A DNA stretch of 64,000 bases. Origin: Platerodrilus igneus (Eukaryota; Arthropoda; Insecta; Coleoptera; Lycidae). The first letter of the stretch is position 1, and every line of letters begins with the position of its first letter. The notes under the pieces are model-generated. The model saw nothing but the letters and a program-made list of their open reading frames with translations, was not told where the DNA came from and searched no databases. A program made the translations under genes and the position numbers. Positions 11,431 through 22,803 of this stretch are shown one piece after another. The stretch lies in contig JARFIW010001189.1 in assembly GCA_036346225.1 (NCBI GenBank), positions 1,116,001 to 1,180,000 on the forward strand. Direction: 5' to 3'.

Positions 11431-14400
11431 ATATTTTTGTGGTTAAGAGTTTCTATTCATTTTTATTTAAATCGTGCCATAGTGCTCCTATAGATTATTA
11501 ATCCTGCACAATCTTTATTAAAGGCGTTGACAAAATTTTTTATTAGCCCCAGCTTTATGTACAGAGATGGTAACAAAACTTTCTTTGTATCAACGACAGG
11601 AAGATTTGTAACATTTTTTGCGCTTACAAGATTTCCTTGCATTCTTCAGCCATTTACAAAGTAGTACTTATCATCTGCTCTGCTGTTCCATTCGCAGAGA
11701 AAACTGCAGTACTTGGTGTAACTCAATTGCATTCCTAACAAAAGTAAAAAAACTTTTAACTCAACTCATACGTCCCACTCTTGTTCTGTATACTTTATTT
11801 TCTAAATAAAGTTGTCATATTTTCATAGTTTTCTTTTATATGTACTGCGTGGGCGATCGGAACAGAAAGGTAAGAATGCCATTTGTGGAGAATGGCTTCC
11901 TTCGAGCTTAGAGTAAATCAATCAATAAATAGTATCCACTCATTTGTTTTGTATTTACATCCTATTGCATCCATTAATCTAAAGATATCTGCACAGTGTA
12001 CCAACTGATTACACGATAAACGTAGTTATTGTTTGTGGAATTTAATCGTAAACTCGCCACATACGTAACAAAAAGTATGCGTTTGATGTACACAATTTCG
12101 CGACATTCTATAAAGCCCATCAGCAATATATACTGTACAGTAAAATATTATTTTTTATTTATATTTTATATCCATTTATAGACACGTTTAGAATATTAAC
12201 TGCTGCTCGTTCTGTCTAAGGCGCTTATATATCTTATCCGGCCTTTCCAGCGATTTCTAGAACCTTCACCAGACCTGACATTCCATACGATGAGTCTCAC
12301 TAGATTACGTTCGTTACAATATGTTATACAATGTAAACAGTCTTTAACGAATATCTTAATCTCTGAGGGCGATACGAAAATCTGAGTGCATATTTGATTT
12401 AAGCGATCAACAATACATGAAAGACGCACATTAGATATGAGGAAACAAAAATCGTTTTGACGTGTGTTACCTAATTTGTTACAAGACGATTTCAAAGACT
12501 GTAAGGGCATGTCTCTGGCAGCAAAAACCATTCACAATCTGCATAGCTTGTGTTTTCGCCTTTCTCTGCTAAATTGAAATTTTCTGCTAGTATGTCATAC
12601 GTATATTTCACACATAGTTAACAAGAACTATTCAAATGGAGCAAACGGTACTTAAGCTGCCTCTTGCAGTACATATATTTAACTTATTCTGTGAGCAGCG
12701 AAAACACAAACTACTTGAACCTTAGACATTTCAAGTTTTTGTTCATAAATTCACATTATTCTGTACAAGAAATGAGCTCAGCCCTCACATATATTCTGGG
12801 GCTCTATAGCACATGGAAAATCCTGTTTGCTCCGGTTGAACTGTCAGTAAGTAAACATATCTTGCCCACTTTCTAATTAAAAATGTTTACGTCAACAACG
12901 GAAAACAGAAACCATATACAAATTCCCCGAGGGTTGCTCTTAAACAACATAGGTAAACAGTTGCAACCATTAAAGCTCGAGTTTTCATCAGAGATTTTCG
13001 TAATAATTTTGTCCTTAGAACAGATGTTTTCGGTACACTAAGTCGTCTCATTTACCTAGTTGTTTGTTTTCGTAATTGTTATTTAGAGACCGTTGTTTTG
13101 CAAAATCACGTGTTGTGAAATCAATAATTAGAAGCGCCGTGGAATCGTTACGTTTCTGGCTCATTTATTTTGTTTCTTTGATGGAACCCTAACAGCATTC
13201 CTTTATAACACCATTTGATTAAGAAACCATTTAATTTGGGACATGATATGTACTTTATAGCACAAACTGAAGTTTCGTCTTGTATATTATTAATAATAAA
13301 AAATCGTAAAGTTATTTTGCAAATCTCTTTCTCTACGGAATATAAAAGGTAATCTGAAATGCAAAAACAACGTTTTAGTATAAAAGATTAACACCGAAAT
13401 AAAATGAATTTAGATTATTAAGGAAACTAATGGAATTCAATTTCGAATGCATTACCTTTTAATCCCAATAATATTATAACAATAATTAACAAGTGAACGA
13501 AACATTTTGAAAAGCTCTTATTGTTTTTTATTAAAAGCATATCGGTCTAACGATAAATAAGGATGTTTGACATGTATCGCAATACAATAGGATTGTTGTC
13601 GAAATGTTTGATAATTCACATTCTACATCTCTCACCATTTATCCGAAATAAAGGATTATAGTATGTGAGTGTGAGCCCCGTTGCGACAATTAGTGCTATC
13701 AGTTGGGGGAAAGTCAATCACTCGTAGTAAAGTCGATTAACCTGTCAAAACGAGGCGTATTAGCGCGCATGCCCTTTAATTCGCGTTGAAGGCCGCTGTA
13801 TACTGATGATCTTCGACAGTACTACTATAACGAATACGATTTAGTTCCTAGTTAATTTACGCATTTTATAATTATAAATTTACAAATATCCCTTACGGTA
13901 TTGAAAGCGTAAATTTGTATTCTATTAATATAATATTTATTCGTTATCATGAAGAACTCTATCTGTGATGATAAATTTAATGTAGCATTTTGGTTTCCCT
14001 GATACTTGCGAATGTGTTGATGCAAGAATTCGGTTCACTGCGTTTGCTCGCGTAGTAAAAGACTTTAGTCTATTTTAATTTGAGGATGTAATTGACAAAG
14101 TTTTCGACGCGTGGTCGAGTAGAGTTTTTTAAAGTCATGGAATCCAACATGCACGTGGCTTGAAGAAGAAGAATCCCTTTAGATTTTGAAGTAGAAACCA
14201 TCACTAGGGTAGATGCTAGAGAGTCAAGAAGAAATTTTTGTTCAGTATTTTTCTTCGATTAGCCGACCCTCGAGATGATTTACATGATGTGGATGTAACG
14301 TCATGACGGTATGTAACTATTTTCATTTTGAATTTAAATTAATGGTTCTTGATTTTTGTAGTGCAAGTTTTTATTATTAAGTATTTCAAGTTGAAATGTT

Positions 14401-15779
14401 AAGGTGCCCCTGTGATGAACAAACAAAAATTTAAACGTTTATTTTTGAATGGAAATCAAGTTTGTAGTCCTTGGAATATCTGAAGGACTCGCGTCTGTTG
14501 TTGGAGTTGTACACAAAATTTATGGGCGAAAGTACAAAGTTTATTCTCAAATAAATTGGTAAGTAGTTGCTACCTTAGTTACATAGAAGTTGTGCAAACT
14601 ACAATGGTGAGTAATTTCTTTTTTCAGTATTCGTTAAACTGAGAAACTACAGCAAGCGTAGAGGTTGCTTTTTTGTAAATTCATACAGTAGTTTAAATTG
14701 ATGTAAATATTTTTTTGTTTAACAGTTCGATTTGTATAAATGTTCATAAAAACGTTGAATATTTAAAGATAAACCTCAGAGAATCTAAAAGGTTAAACAA
14801 GAATTTGTTTGTAACTTAGCAGGTGACATTTTATCGCTTGTTTGTTACATTTTATTATCCACTTTTTTACTCGAAACTATAATAATGCACAGGTTATTAT
14901 GTTGTACCGTAAAGCTATCTGACATTGCATTCAAAGTACAAATGTTATAAATATCCAAAATTTAATTTTACATCAAATAAGTTCAAATCATCTACACACT
15001 TGTTTGTAAACCAAAACAGGATCCTTTTTCCGTGACATTTAAAAAGTTGATCAATTTAAATAAATTCTAAATTTCTTCTTCTTCTTGGTTTATAGACTTT
15101 AGCTGCCAGGACCATATGTTTATTGTGCTATTAAAAAGGGGATATATATAGTCGTTGTAATTTATGTTCCATTTTACGTCATTAACATGTATTAGGTAAG
15201 TAGACAACAGTGTTACCGGTTGTCAAATTGGAAGAAAACGTGCTTAAAACTACGCTATCAGTAAAGTAACACGTCGAAATTATTCTCGTGCTTAACGAAC
15301 GTGATTGGTTGCTCAGAAAAGCAAAAAAAAATGCTATTTGTTATTTTGTTCTATAAGCAAAAACAAGATGCAGTGTAAAGTAAACCTAAAATTAATAACG
15401 ACATTAGGGAAGATATGTCATTCGATAACAAAATTTTATCAGAGTTCGATGTTTTCTTTTATTGGCATTTTTAATGAATAATGCTGTTGCGATTGTTTTC
15501 CCACATTAGGAGGTCTGCGCGTGTAATTATGTAAGATAATTGAACAACCCGTTTTATTGCAAATAATTTATAATCTGATAAATAGTTACCTACGATTCAT
15601 GGATTACGTAAACATCGAGTTTTTAAAATATTACGCATCCCTATTACAAAATAACTATTAGAGAAAAAAGTTGTCATCGTAGTAATATTTACCAACTTTA
15701 AAAAGCTTTCCGTTATTATGATATAAAAGAAAAGATGCACTGTATTATATTGGTATTCATGCTATTCCGTTCCGAATGG
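11431..15779. other. Long AT-rich spacer, no recognised gene
   Basis: Nothing here could be assigned. The longest frame is a 111-codon minus-strand one at 12196-12531; its product has no recognisable motif, signal peptide or membrane segment. A plus-strand 63-codon frame at 11618-11809 is Cys/Leu-rich and unrecognised. A locally GC-richer patch lies at 13670-13800. A 37-codon ATG frame starts at about 14450 (MEIKFVVLGISEGLASVVGV) but has no support beyond composition. The stretch may hold old element remnants too diverged to name by eye. Confidence 0.5.
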
Positions 15780-16181
15780 ACCTGCACCTTAAAGAAGTTC
15801 TAGATCACTAGAATGGGTGGAACGGGTTGTGTTCGAATAAGCTAAAGAGCCGAACCAAAGGTTTTACCAAATTGGCGGGGTCATTGGTGAGGAACCAGAC
15901 TAAAATAAGTTCCCAAAAGAGGGCAGCAACTGTTTTGGCACTTAGAGTGACAAAGACCATAGGGGTCGATATGTCATTCTAACTACTGGGATTACATTCT
16001 TGTTAGACAACGGTTTAGGAATCAAGTAAAAGACTGTAGAAGCTACCCAGAAGCAAATATAGACACTGACCACAACATTGTAATTATGAAAGTCGCTCTT
16101 AAATTGAAAATTTTAAGAAATTAGGAAAAAAGAACGGAAAACGACACTTTGACTTTGAGAAACTAAAAGATAAAGATATCC
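15780..16181 (+). pseudogene. LINE endonuclease C-terminal part, interrupted by BEL insertion
   Basis: From 15990 the frame reads DYILVRQRFRNQVKDCRSYP, then IDTDHNIVIMKVALKLK, where TDHN (16065-16076) is the (S/T)DH catalytic block that closes an APE-type endonuclease. After a stop and frame shift comes KRHFDFEKLKDKDI (to about 16180), the start of the connector before the reverse transcriptase. Weaker matches extend back to about 15780. The sequence breaks at 16181 where the BEL LTR begins; the same LINE resumes at about 26965 with connector residues (KSSLNMTARDIPGY). This family is the insect LINE often annotated as endonuclease-reverse transcriptase; I do not assign a clade. Confidence 0.8.
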
Positions 16182-16612
16182 ACCATGGAACAAAATGGTG
16201 GAATGGAATGGATATTGAACCGTATGGAAATATTGAACTTTTGGTTACGACAATTCACGTTTATACGACCGTGGAGGCCGGTATAATTTAAATGAAGATT
16301 AATAAAAATATCAGACAACACTTACATGAATTGGTTTCTTTAGCGTTGCTTGTCCAGCGGCGATTCTCTTGTAAATGCGTGGTCACGCGTGTGGAACTTA
16401 CAACAGGATTGATGCAACTTTGAAAGCATCTTTTTGAAGATCTTGCCGCGACACACTTTTCAAAGCGTCACAACTCTTCGGCGGTTGATTGTTGTCTCAC
16501 TGTCTGCGCACTCGCAATCACTGATGTTCGGTTCAACTTGATTACCGAGGCGCATACAGATAATACGTTTGTTAAACTTTTAGGTAACTTGGGATGCCTA
16601 TCCGCGGGAACG
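16182..16612 (-). repeat. BEL element 3' LTR
   Basis: Shares long blocks with 26538-26950: GGCCGGTATAATTTAAAT, ACACTTACATGAATTGG, CTCGCAATCACTGATGT and others in the same order and spacing. On the minus strand it begins near GTTCCCGCGGATAGGC (around 16612), just after TTTTGGTGGGC, the same polypurine context seen before the BEL LTR at 3949. Its outer edge abuts the interrupted LINE at 16181. Confidence 0.75.
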
Positions 16613-16775
16613 ATCTATACTGCCCACCAAAATAGCATCCGGGTGCTATTTTACAAACAAAGGATGCATGTTGCAACTAACTAGTGTAATAAACCAAAAT
16701 TAATTAAATTAAACAAAGAATAAATTCAAAGAAGTACAATACAGCACTTACCCTAAATTTTTGTTAAACATTAAG

Positions 16776-17651
16776 TTATTGTAAGAGCAAAGCGCACAAT
16801 TTCATAACGGGGCGCTTGAGAGACGCTGCAGCAGTTTTAAAAGTGACTACCCGTGGAACACCATCAGTTCCGAGATGAAGATTGGTAGTGCGAGTGAGTC
16901 GCCAGCAAAGTTGAGGAATTCCATCCTCTCTTATGAGGACAAGAGAGCCTATATCGATTGACTCTAGGCGTTTGGATTTGAACCAGCGACTATTTTGATA
17001 GGATTGGTGCAAATACTCATGGTGCAACCGAATCCAGAATCCTTGGTGCGTGGATTGCACTAACTGCCAGCGAGAGAGACGAGGCTTCCTAATGTAAGTG
17101 AAATCTAGATCCGGGGCGCTGGCTAGAGGTTCTCGTGTCCAAAAATGACCAGGAGTCAAGAAGAGCATGTCATTGAGGTCATTACTTATACTACACGAGG
17201 GTCGAGAGCTCAACACAGTTTCTATTTGGATCGCAAGCGTTTGAGGCTCTTCAAAGCTGAATACCAACGATTCTGATTAAATGGGTTTTCACAGATTTGA
17301 CCGAGGTTTCCCAGATTCCTCCGAAATAAGGTGCGGATGGGCGAATGAAATGCCATGCAATGGCTTCTGATTCAGCGGCACTACTAAAATATTTTGGAAT
17401 TGACAGGCAGCTCCAACAAAGTTGGTGACGCAATCGTTATAAATAGCTTGGCAACGACCACGTCGATCTATAAACCGCCGAAGACACAGCAGCCTCGGCC
17501 GAAAGGTATGAAACTAGTTCGAGATGAAAAGCTCTAGTAGTCAGACATACGATGATAGACAGATAGATGCTGCGGAGTAGGGCACCTCTCGCCCGATACA
17601 TGGTGATCATCAGCAGACCGGAAAATTCAATAACGATTAGGCTATAGGGTT
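16776..17651 (-). pseudogene. BEL/Pao integrase core and DUF5641-like C-terminus
   Basis: On the minus strand 17433 to 17251 encodes SEAIAWHFIRPSAPYFGG followed by IWETSVKSVKTHLIRIVG. This is the integrase catalytic Glu block, here with Glu retained. A frameshift then leads into the frame 17267-16776 carrying SFEEPQTLAIQIETVLSSRP, LTPGHFWTREP and RWQLVQSTHQGFWIR, the C-terminal domain typical of BEL/Pao. From 17651 to 17433 the earlier core is present in pieces: KAFHLELVSYLSAEA and RPRRLC-like fragments, with at least two frame breaks. The upstream zinc-binding part is on the other side of the Gypsy insertion (25133-25580), so this is one broken gene. Confidence 0.85.
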
Positions 17652-19441
17652 TGTAACAATTTTATTTTAGCAGTAAAAGAACCTATTCATTAAACGTACA
17701 ATGAATATTGAAATACCTTTATTAACTAAAATAAAGATTCGAGTAACAATCAAATTTTTATAGTATTACTATATCTAGGATTAGTAGTCTATTTGTTTCG
17801 GAGTTCGGTGCAATTCCACAGCCACTGGCGCGCGCGTGAGAGGTTCGAGAACACCACTTATGATCCTCCCACCATGCAAGAACGCAGCGAGCGCACTCGT
17901 CGATAGTTAAAGGCAGCGTGAAGATGCATTCAAAAAGAATGGCGAGTGACCTCCGGGTCGCCTTATTTTGGTGAAACACTTCCTGAGTAACGCGCAACAA
18001 TACGTCAGAAATTGCAACGATAAATTAGAAACCGCACGACCACTTTGAAGTTACAATTTAGAAACCTTAACTTATGGACTACGCAATGAAAGATTATATT
18101 TGTAAATAAAATTAGACAACGGAGGAGTACGCTATGAAGTAATGCTGCCGTGAACCAATGTGAGAAATCCGCTTCGCTCCTACATCTGTATTAAAACATG
18201 GAAAACAAGCATATTTAGCTGCAGGCCCCGCACTGCGAAGTTGCTTCCATTGCAACCAAGGACGACAGCCGGTATTGGGTTCGTAATAGAATTAAGAATT
18301 TCCTCAGTACTTCCTTCTGAAAGTACATTATTTCATTTTGTTTGTTGGATGTACAAAATTGTTATTCAGTTTACCTGTGATTAGGCTGGTTTTCCCCAGT
18401 ATCGGGTTTGATTTCACTTAGTTCCGTAAATATGTGACTACACGTGGCTACAACGTAAATTAACAGCTGCTATTACGTCACCTGTTTGTTTGAACAATGC
18501 CGTCAACAATTGCACAATGGCTAACAGATGTTTAGCATTACAGTACTGCCACTTTTGATAAAATTAGAGAATATCTTGGTGATTCTTTTGACTTCAGACT
18601 AATTTTAATTTTGTTAAATTAATGAGAAAATTTCGTATATTCATTTGTAAGTGACCTACACAGATCTGGTTGGGTTATAAAAAACCTTAATATTGTTAGT
18701 TACACTGAACTGTAATATATTTGAGTAAGGATCAGTTGATAAACCTTACAACAATTTTGCAAGAATATCAAATATTTATTTTATTTAATTATAATAAAAT
18801 TTTATTTACTGAAACAAAGAAAATTCTTTCTAGTAAATTAATAATCTACATTTAAAGTTTTTTATTCTGATCTAGTTTGATCAGACCTGATAAACAAAAA
18901 ACAATAAGAATTAAATTTTTATAACTCCATTATGTAGAAAATATTCTTTATGCATTTTTAGGTATACTTGAGGGACGCAAATTGTGTTCCCATTTTCTAG
19001 GTGACTTAATTATTATTTTTCCTTACAGGAACAGCGTCTTATTCTGTTAAGACAAGCTTTTGTGTCAGCGAAGGCGATCTTTTTTCTTTGGGTCTCCACG
19101 TCCGCCCTTAGAAATTTGCTATGCCATTAATATAAATCAATCTGGACTTGGTGGCGCCTGTTTGTTTTAGTTTGAGTATGACCCCCCTTCAGATTTCGAC
19201 TTACCCCCCCATTGCTCATAGCTCTACCCAAGGAATAGACCCCTAGTTACGTCGGAAGACTTTGTTTTGCAGACACCTGACTTGGAGCATGGTGATAATA
19301 AAGTAGTGTTTTAGTAAGTCAAGGAAAATATGTTTCACTGGTGCCGGCAACGTCAGGCCTTAGTTAGAAAATACGTTTCACTAGCGCCCATGCGTGAGGC
19401 TAGCGGAGCCAACAATGAGAGAGAAAGAAAAAATCGTAACA
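17652..19441 (+). repeat. 5' LTR of the Gypsy-like element
   Basis: An unusually long LTR (1790 bp) beginning TGTAACAATTTTATTTTAGC and ending TCGTAACA. A cytosine-rich patch (19185-19212) and GACTTGGAGCATGGTGATAATAAAG near 19279-19303, with an AATAAA signal, lie in the last 260 bp, so the R/U5 region is probably there. A 74-codon frame inside (18160-18384) is repeated in the other LTR simply because the LTRs are copies; I see no evidence it is coding. Confidence 0.92.
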
Positions 19442-19442
19442 C

Positions 19443-19460
19443 TAGCGCCCAACGTGTGAG
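19443..19460 (+). promoter_or_regulatory. Primer binding site, tRNA-Lys type
   Basis: One base after the LTR end, TAGCGCCCAACGTGTGAGGC matches the tRNA-Lys complementary PBS TGGCGCCCAACGTGGGGC except for a G-to-A change at the second base and a small alteration near the end. This is where minus-strand synthesis would be primed. AACGTGTGAGG is immediately duplicated downstream as part of the leader repeats. Confidence 0.75.
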
Positions 19461-19965
19461 GCGTCGAAATTTGTTTGTTCAACGTGTGAGGCGTCGAAAT
19501 TTGTTTGTTCAACGTTTGGGGCTTCGAAATTTGTTTGTTCATAGTTTGATTTACCCCGAAATTTGTTTGTTCATAATTTGATTTACCTCGAAAATTATTT
19601 GTTCAAAATTAATTTTACTTCGAGATTCGTTCGTTTAAAAATTATTTTTACTCTGAAACTTGTTTGTTCAAAAATAATTTTACTTTGAAATTGTCTGTTC
19701 AAAAATTTATTTTTGCTTCCAAATTTGTTTGTTCGGGATTGATTTAGCTTCGAATTTGTTTGTTCAAAATTTATTTTGCTTTGAAATTTGTTTGTTCAAA
19801 AATTGTTTTACTTCGAAATTAGTTTGTTCGAAAAGTAATTTGCTTCGAAATTTGTTAGCTCAAAATTTATTTTGCTTTGAAATCTATTTGTCCAAAAATT
19901 ATTTTGCGTCGAAATTTGTTTGCTTAAAGTCTATTTGACATTTAGATTTGTTTGTTCGCTTTTGA
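19451..19965 (+). repeat. Leader tandem repeat, about 16 units of about 30-33 bp
   Basis: Starting inside the PBS, a unit of the form AACGTGTGAGGCGTCGAAAT followed by TTGTTTGTTC is repeated. The first two copies are nearly identical, the third has GTTTGGGGCTTCG, and later copies drift to ATTTATTTTGCTTCGAAAT followed by TTGTTTGTTC-like ends. I count 16 recognisable TTGTTTGTTC-like blocks ending at about 19962. The run occupies the position of the 5' untranslated or packaging leader. A similar but more diverged post-PBS repetition occurs in the element at 57877-63264. Confidence 0.85.
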
Positions 19966-20590
19966 TAAAAGATTGGTTGTAACGTTAAACCCAATGTAGT
20001 ACCTCCGGGTGGAGCATTGGGGACGTGGCCGCAAGTATAGCGGCCCTAATTCAAATTATAATGTAACGTTAAACCACAGTCAATCAATTAATTAACTTAG
20101 TTAAATTTATTTTTAACTTTCATTCTATTTTGACCCAATATAATTTTTTTTGATATTGTTTTGGCAAAAATTATTTTACCAAAAACACCTCTTGATTTTT
20201 ACCTTTAGTAGTACGAATTTGTTTTGATCATTTTTGTAAGGTTCAGATCATTTAGATCTTTCAGTTTGATTCCATTAGGCTTTTGTAATCATGTCGGATA
20301 TTCCGAATTGTTTGTCGACTTAAAGAAGAACAGGAGTAGTGAGTGAGAAACCAGTTTTGAGGAAAATTTTAGGAAGACTGTCAGCTAAAGAAGCTGATAA
20401 GCCTGTTGTTTGATTTGTTTGAGTCAATAAAGAACATCTTTGTCGAAATTTGATGATAAGGCTAGAGATTCTATTTTGAAGGTACATTGGAGTGAGCTGT
20501 CGTTGTGTCGTTTGAGAATTGCTCTTTGTGCATAAGCACGTTTTTGATTTTGTTAGCAGATTTTTGTTTAGACCGGCATTGCAACGCAAT

Positions 20591-20815
20591 TTAGTCTAGG
20601 CGGAACTTGTCGTCGTGGTTGGTCGCTCAGCAGTATGTCAGTCCAGACGAGACTCAGGAAGGGTTGGTCGCTCGGCATTGCGTAAGTCTAGACGAGACTC
20701 GAGGTGAGTTAGGCGCTCTAGAATTTTTTTTGCATCTTTTTTTGATTTGATGTAAATTTTGGTATTGTTAGTCTAGGTGAGACTCGTAGAGGGTTTGTCA
20801 CTCTAGCATATTTAG
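20591..20815 (+). repeat. Four dispersed copies of an AGTCTAGACGAGACTCG / TTGGTCGCTC motif
   Basis: Around 20593, 20640, 20688 and 20779 an AGTCTAGRYGAGACTCG-like word is followed about 10-20 bases later by TTGGTCGCTC or a variant (TAGGCGCTC, TTGTCACTC). The copies are diverged and unevenly spaced (about 45-90 bp). They lie in the non-coding region between the leader and the integrase, where gag and most of pol should be. Function unknown; local RNA structure or packaging signals are possibilities. Confidence 0.6.
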
Positions 20816-20949
20816 GCGTTGTGAAGCTTTATAGTTGTTTCGACAGTTCAATTGGTAGTAGGGTGTGAGTGTACCTGAACACTGATTTTTTTTGTTAGCT
20901 ATTGTCATGATTAGTTTTTTTATTGATGACTCATAAGCAGGTAAATGAC

Positions 20950-21775
20950 TTTTAGTTGTTGGTGATTGGTTTTCGAAATATTCGATTTTGCAACCTTTGC
21001 GTAGTGCCACGGCACATTTGATTGAGAAGTTTTGGAGGAAAAAGTATTTCTTGTCTACGGTGTACCACAGTTTGTTATTTGTGATATTGGTCCACAATTA
21101 ATTGGACGTATTTTTAAAGCTTTGTGTGCAAGGTACGAAATTCAAAAGATTTGGTATAATGCTGTTTATGCTCCCCAATGCAATTTTGTGGAAAGAATCA
21201 ATAAGACAGTTGGTACAGCAATCCGTTCATACGTAGAAGGACATGATACGTGGGATATTGAGATATCAAAGATCCAATACGCAATCAACTCAGCAAAACA
21301 TGAGTCCACCAACTATTCGCCAAATTTTTTAGTTTTTGGTCGTCAGGTACCTTTAAGTGGAAAAGCTTATAATGATAATTTTATACCGGGTGAAGATGTT
21401 GATGTCGTCTCCAGTAGTAGACCTTCTTATGTTTTGGATCGTCAACCTTTGTTTGATATTTTTGGAAATGTCCGTGAAAATTTGCATGTAGCTTATCAAC
21501 GTTCAAGTAAACGCTACAATCTTAGAAGAAGAGACATTTCATTCCGAGTCGGAGAAAGTGTTTGGAGAGCTAATAAGGTCCTCTCGAGTGCTAGTGATAA
21601 ATTTTCCGCTAAGTTAGCCCCTAAGTTCGTTATGAGTAAAGTTCGGAAAAAACATTCCAATTTAGTATATGAGTTAGAGAACGAAGATGGGACAAGAGCA
21701 GGGAAATGGCACGTAAAGGACTTGAAACCAGTTGAAGCATCATATCCAAATGAAAATGATGATCCTGACGATTAA
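20950..21775 (+). pseudogene. Gypsy-type integrase, core to C-terminus
   Basis: In one frame from about 20950 the sequence reads LVVGDWFSKYSILQPLRSAT and AHLIEKF; the Asp of VVGDWFSKY is the first catalytic Asp. A frameshift near 21030 moves to the long open frame 21032-21775, which gives LEEKVFLVYGVPQFVICDIG (second Asp), then a block around VYAPQCNFVERINKTVGTAI, where the Glu of FVERINK is the third catalytic residue. NYSPNFLVFGRQVPL and the C-terminal barrel ending KWHVKDLKP (about 21709) follow. The stop is at 21773-21775. Known: this is a Ty3/Gypsy integrase. The DNA-binding zinc (HHCC) region and everything upstream in pol are absent. The 247-codon uninterrupted stretch fits the element's youth. 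Confidence 0.88.
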
Positions 21776-22260
21776 TTCCGGTCCGGTCATCTCTTTGATA
21801 TTAAGTAATGAAGTAGTGGTTTGCTTTGTTTTGTCCAGATTTCTGATTTAGTGTCGGTTCACTAATACTGAGTATTTTATTTGAGAAGTGAAATAAGTGG
21901 TTTGAGATTTTGTAAATTTTGTAAGTTTGAGGTGTGCCTTGGTGTGCACGCTGGTCATTTTGCTCGCGCGTTACTCGGAAATGTGTTTGGAGGATGTCTT
22001 TGACAGATATCCTTACAATGTAGAAGTAGGTGGGCTATTTGATTATTGGTCCTGATTTCTACATATCGAGGTAGAGAGAATATTAGATTATTCTTTCCCT
22101 TGTTCCTTTTGACCGTTCGAAGTTCTTTGATTTGATAAGGTCAAGGTTGGCTTGGTGAGTCTCACCATTTGGTCCATCACTAATGAGATCAGTTGTTTGT
22201 TAGAACTTAGTGATAGGATATTCAGTAGGGTGTAGGATAGTACAGCCCTGACTGGTTCAA
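21776..22260 (+). other. Gypsy element 3' non-coding region
   Basis: Between the integrase stop and the 80-bp array, GT-rich sequence with no frame of note. It includes short echoes of the array (GATATCCTTACAATG, CACTAATGAGATCAG with a GTGATAGGATATTCAG partner). I see no envelope-like frame, signal peptide or splice acceptor that would argue for an env gene. Confidence 0.5.
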
Positions 22261-22803
22261 TTTTGTATTTGAATTTGTTAATTAACCTTATGGTTAGGTT
22301 ACCTTAGTTTTGATTATCTCTTTGCGATAAAGTGATAATATTTTGTATTTGAATTTGTTAAGTAACCTTTTGGTTAGGTTACCTTAGTTTTGATTATCTC
22401 TTTGCGATAAAGCGATAATATTTTGTATTTGAATTTGATAAGTAACCTTATGGTTAGGTTACCTTAGTTTTGATTATCTCTTTGCGATAAAGTGATAATA
22501 TTTTGTATTTGCATTTGTTAAGTAACCTTATGGTTAGGTTACCTTAGTTTTGATTATCTCTTTGCGATAAAGTGATAATATTTTGTATTTGAATTTGTTA
22601 AGTAACCTTATGGTTAGGTTACCTTAGTTTTGATTATCTCTTTGCGATAAAGTGATAATATTTTGTATTTGAATTTGTTAAGTAACCTTATGGTTAGGTT
22701 ACCTTAGTTTTGATTATCTCTTTGCGATAAAGTGATAATATTTTGTATTTGCATTTGTTAAGTAACCTTTTGGTTAGGTCACTTTTGTTTTGATTATCAC
22801 TTT
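22261..22803 (+). repeat. Tandem array, 80-bp unit, about 6.8 copies, two hairpins per unit
   Basis: TTTTGTATTTGAATTTG recurs at 22261, 22341, 22421, 22501, 22581, 22661 and 22741, an exact 80-bp period with only a few substitutions per copy. Each unit contains GTAACCT-TATGGTT-AGGTTAC, a 7-bp stem with a 7-nt loop. It also has TTATC-T-CTTT-GCGAT-AAAG-T-GATAA, a 5-bp plus 4-bp stem around one T-T mismatch with a 5-nt loop. The array lies about 0.5 kb before the polypurine tract, in the 3' untranslated region of a plus-strand transcript. Low divergence suggests recent expansion or continued homogenisation. Confidence 0.93.

Noticed and set aside
12196..12531. 111-codon minus-strand frame
   Set aside because: No recognisable motif and no supporting context; in 64 kb of AT-rich DNA a frame of this length can arise by chance.
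18160..18384. A 74-codon frame present twice, identical in sequence apart from one residue (also 23847-24071)
   Set aside because: Both lie in the two LTRs of one element, so the match is due to LTR duplication; no motif or start context supports coding.
19451..19965. CRISPR-like array of about 30-bp repeats
   Set aside because: Units are contiguous with no unique spacers, degrade gradually, start in a retroelement PBS, and the context is eukaryotic.
21776..22260. Possible env gene after the Gypsy integrase
   Set aside because: No open frame, signal peptide, membrane segment or splice acceptor; the space is filled by non-coding sequence and the 80-bp array.
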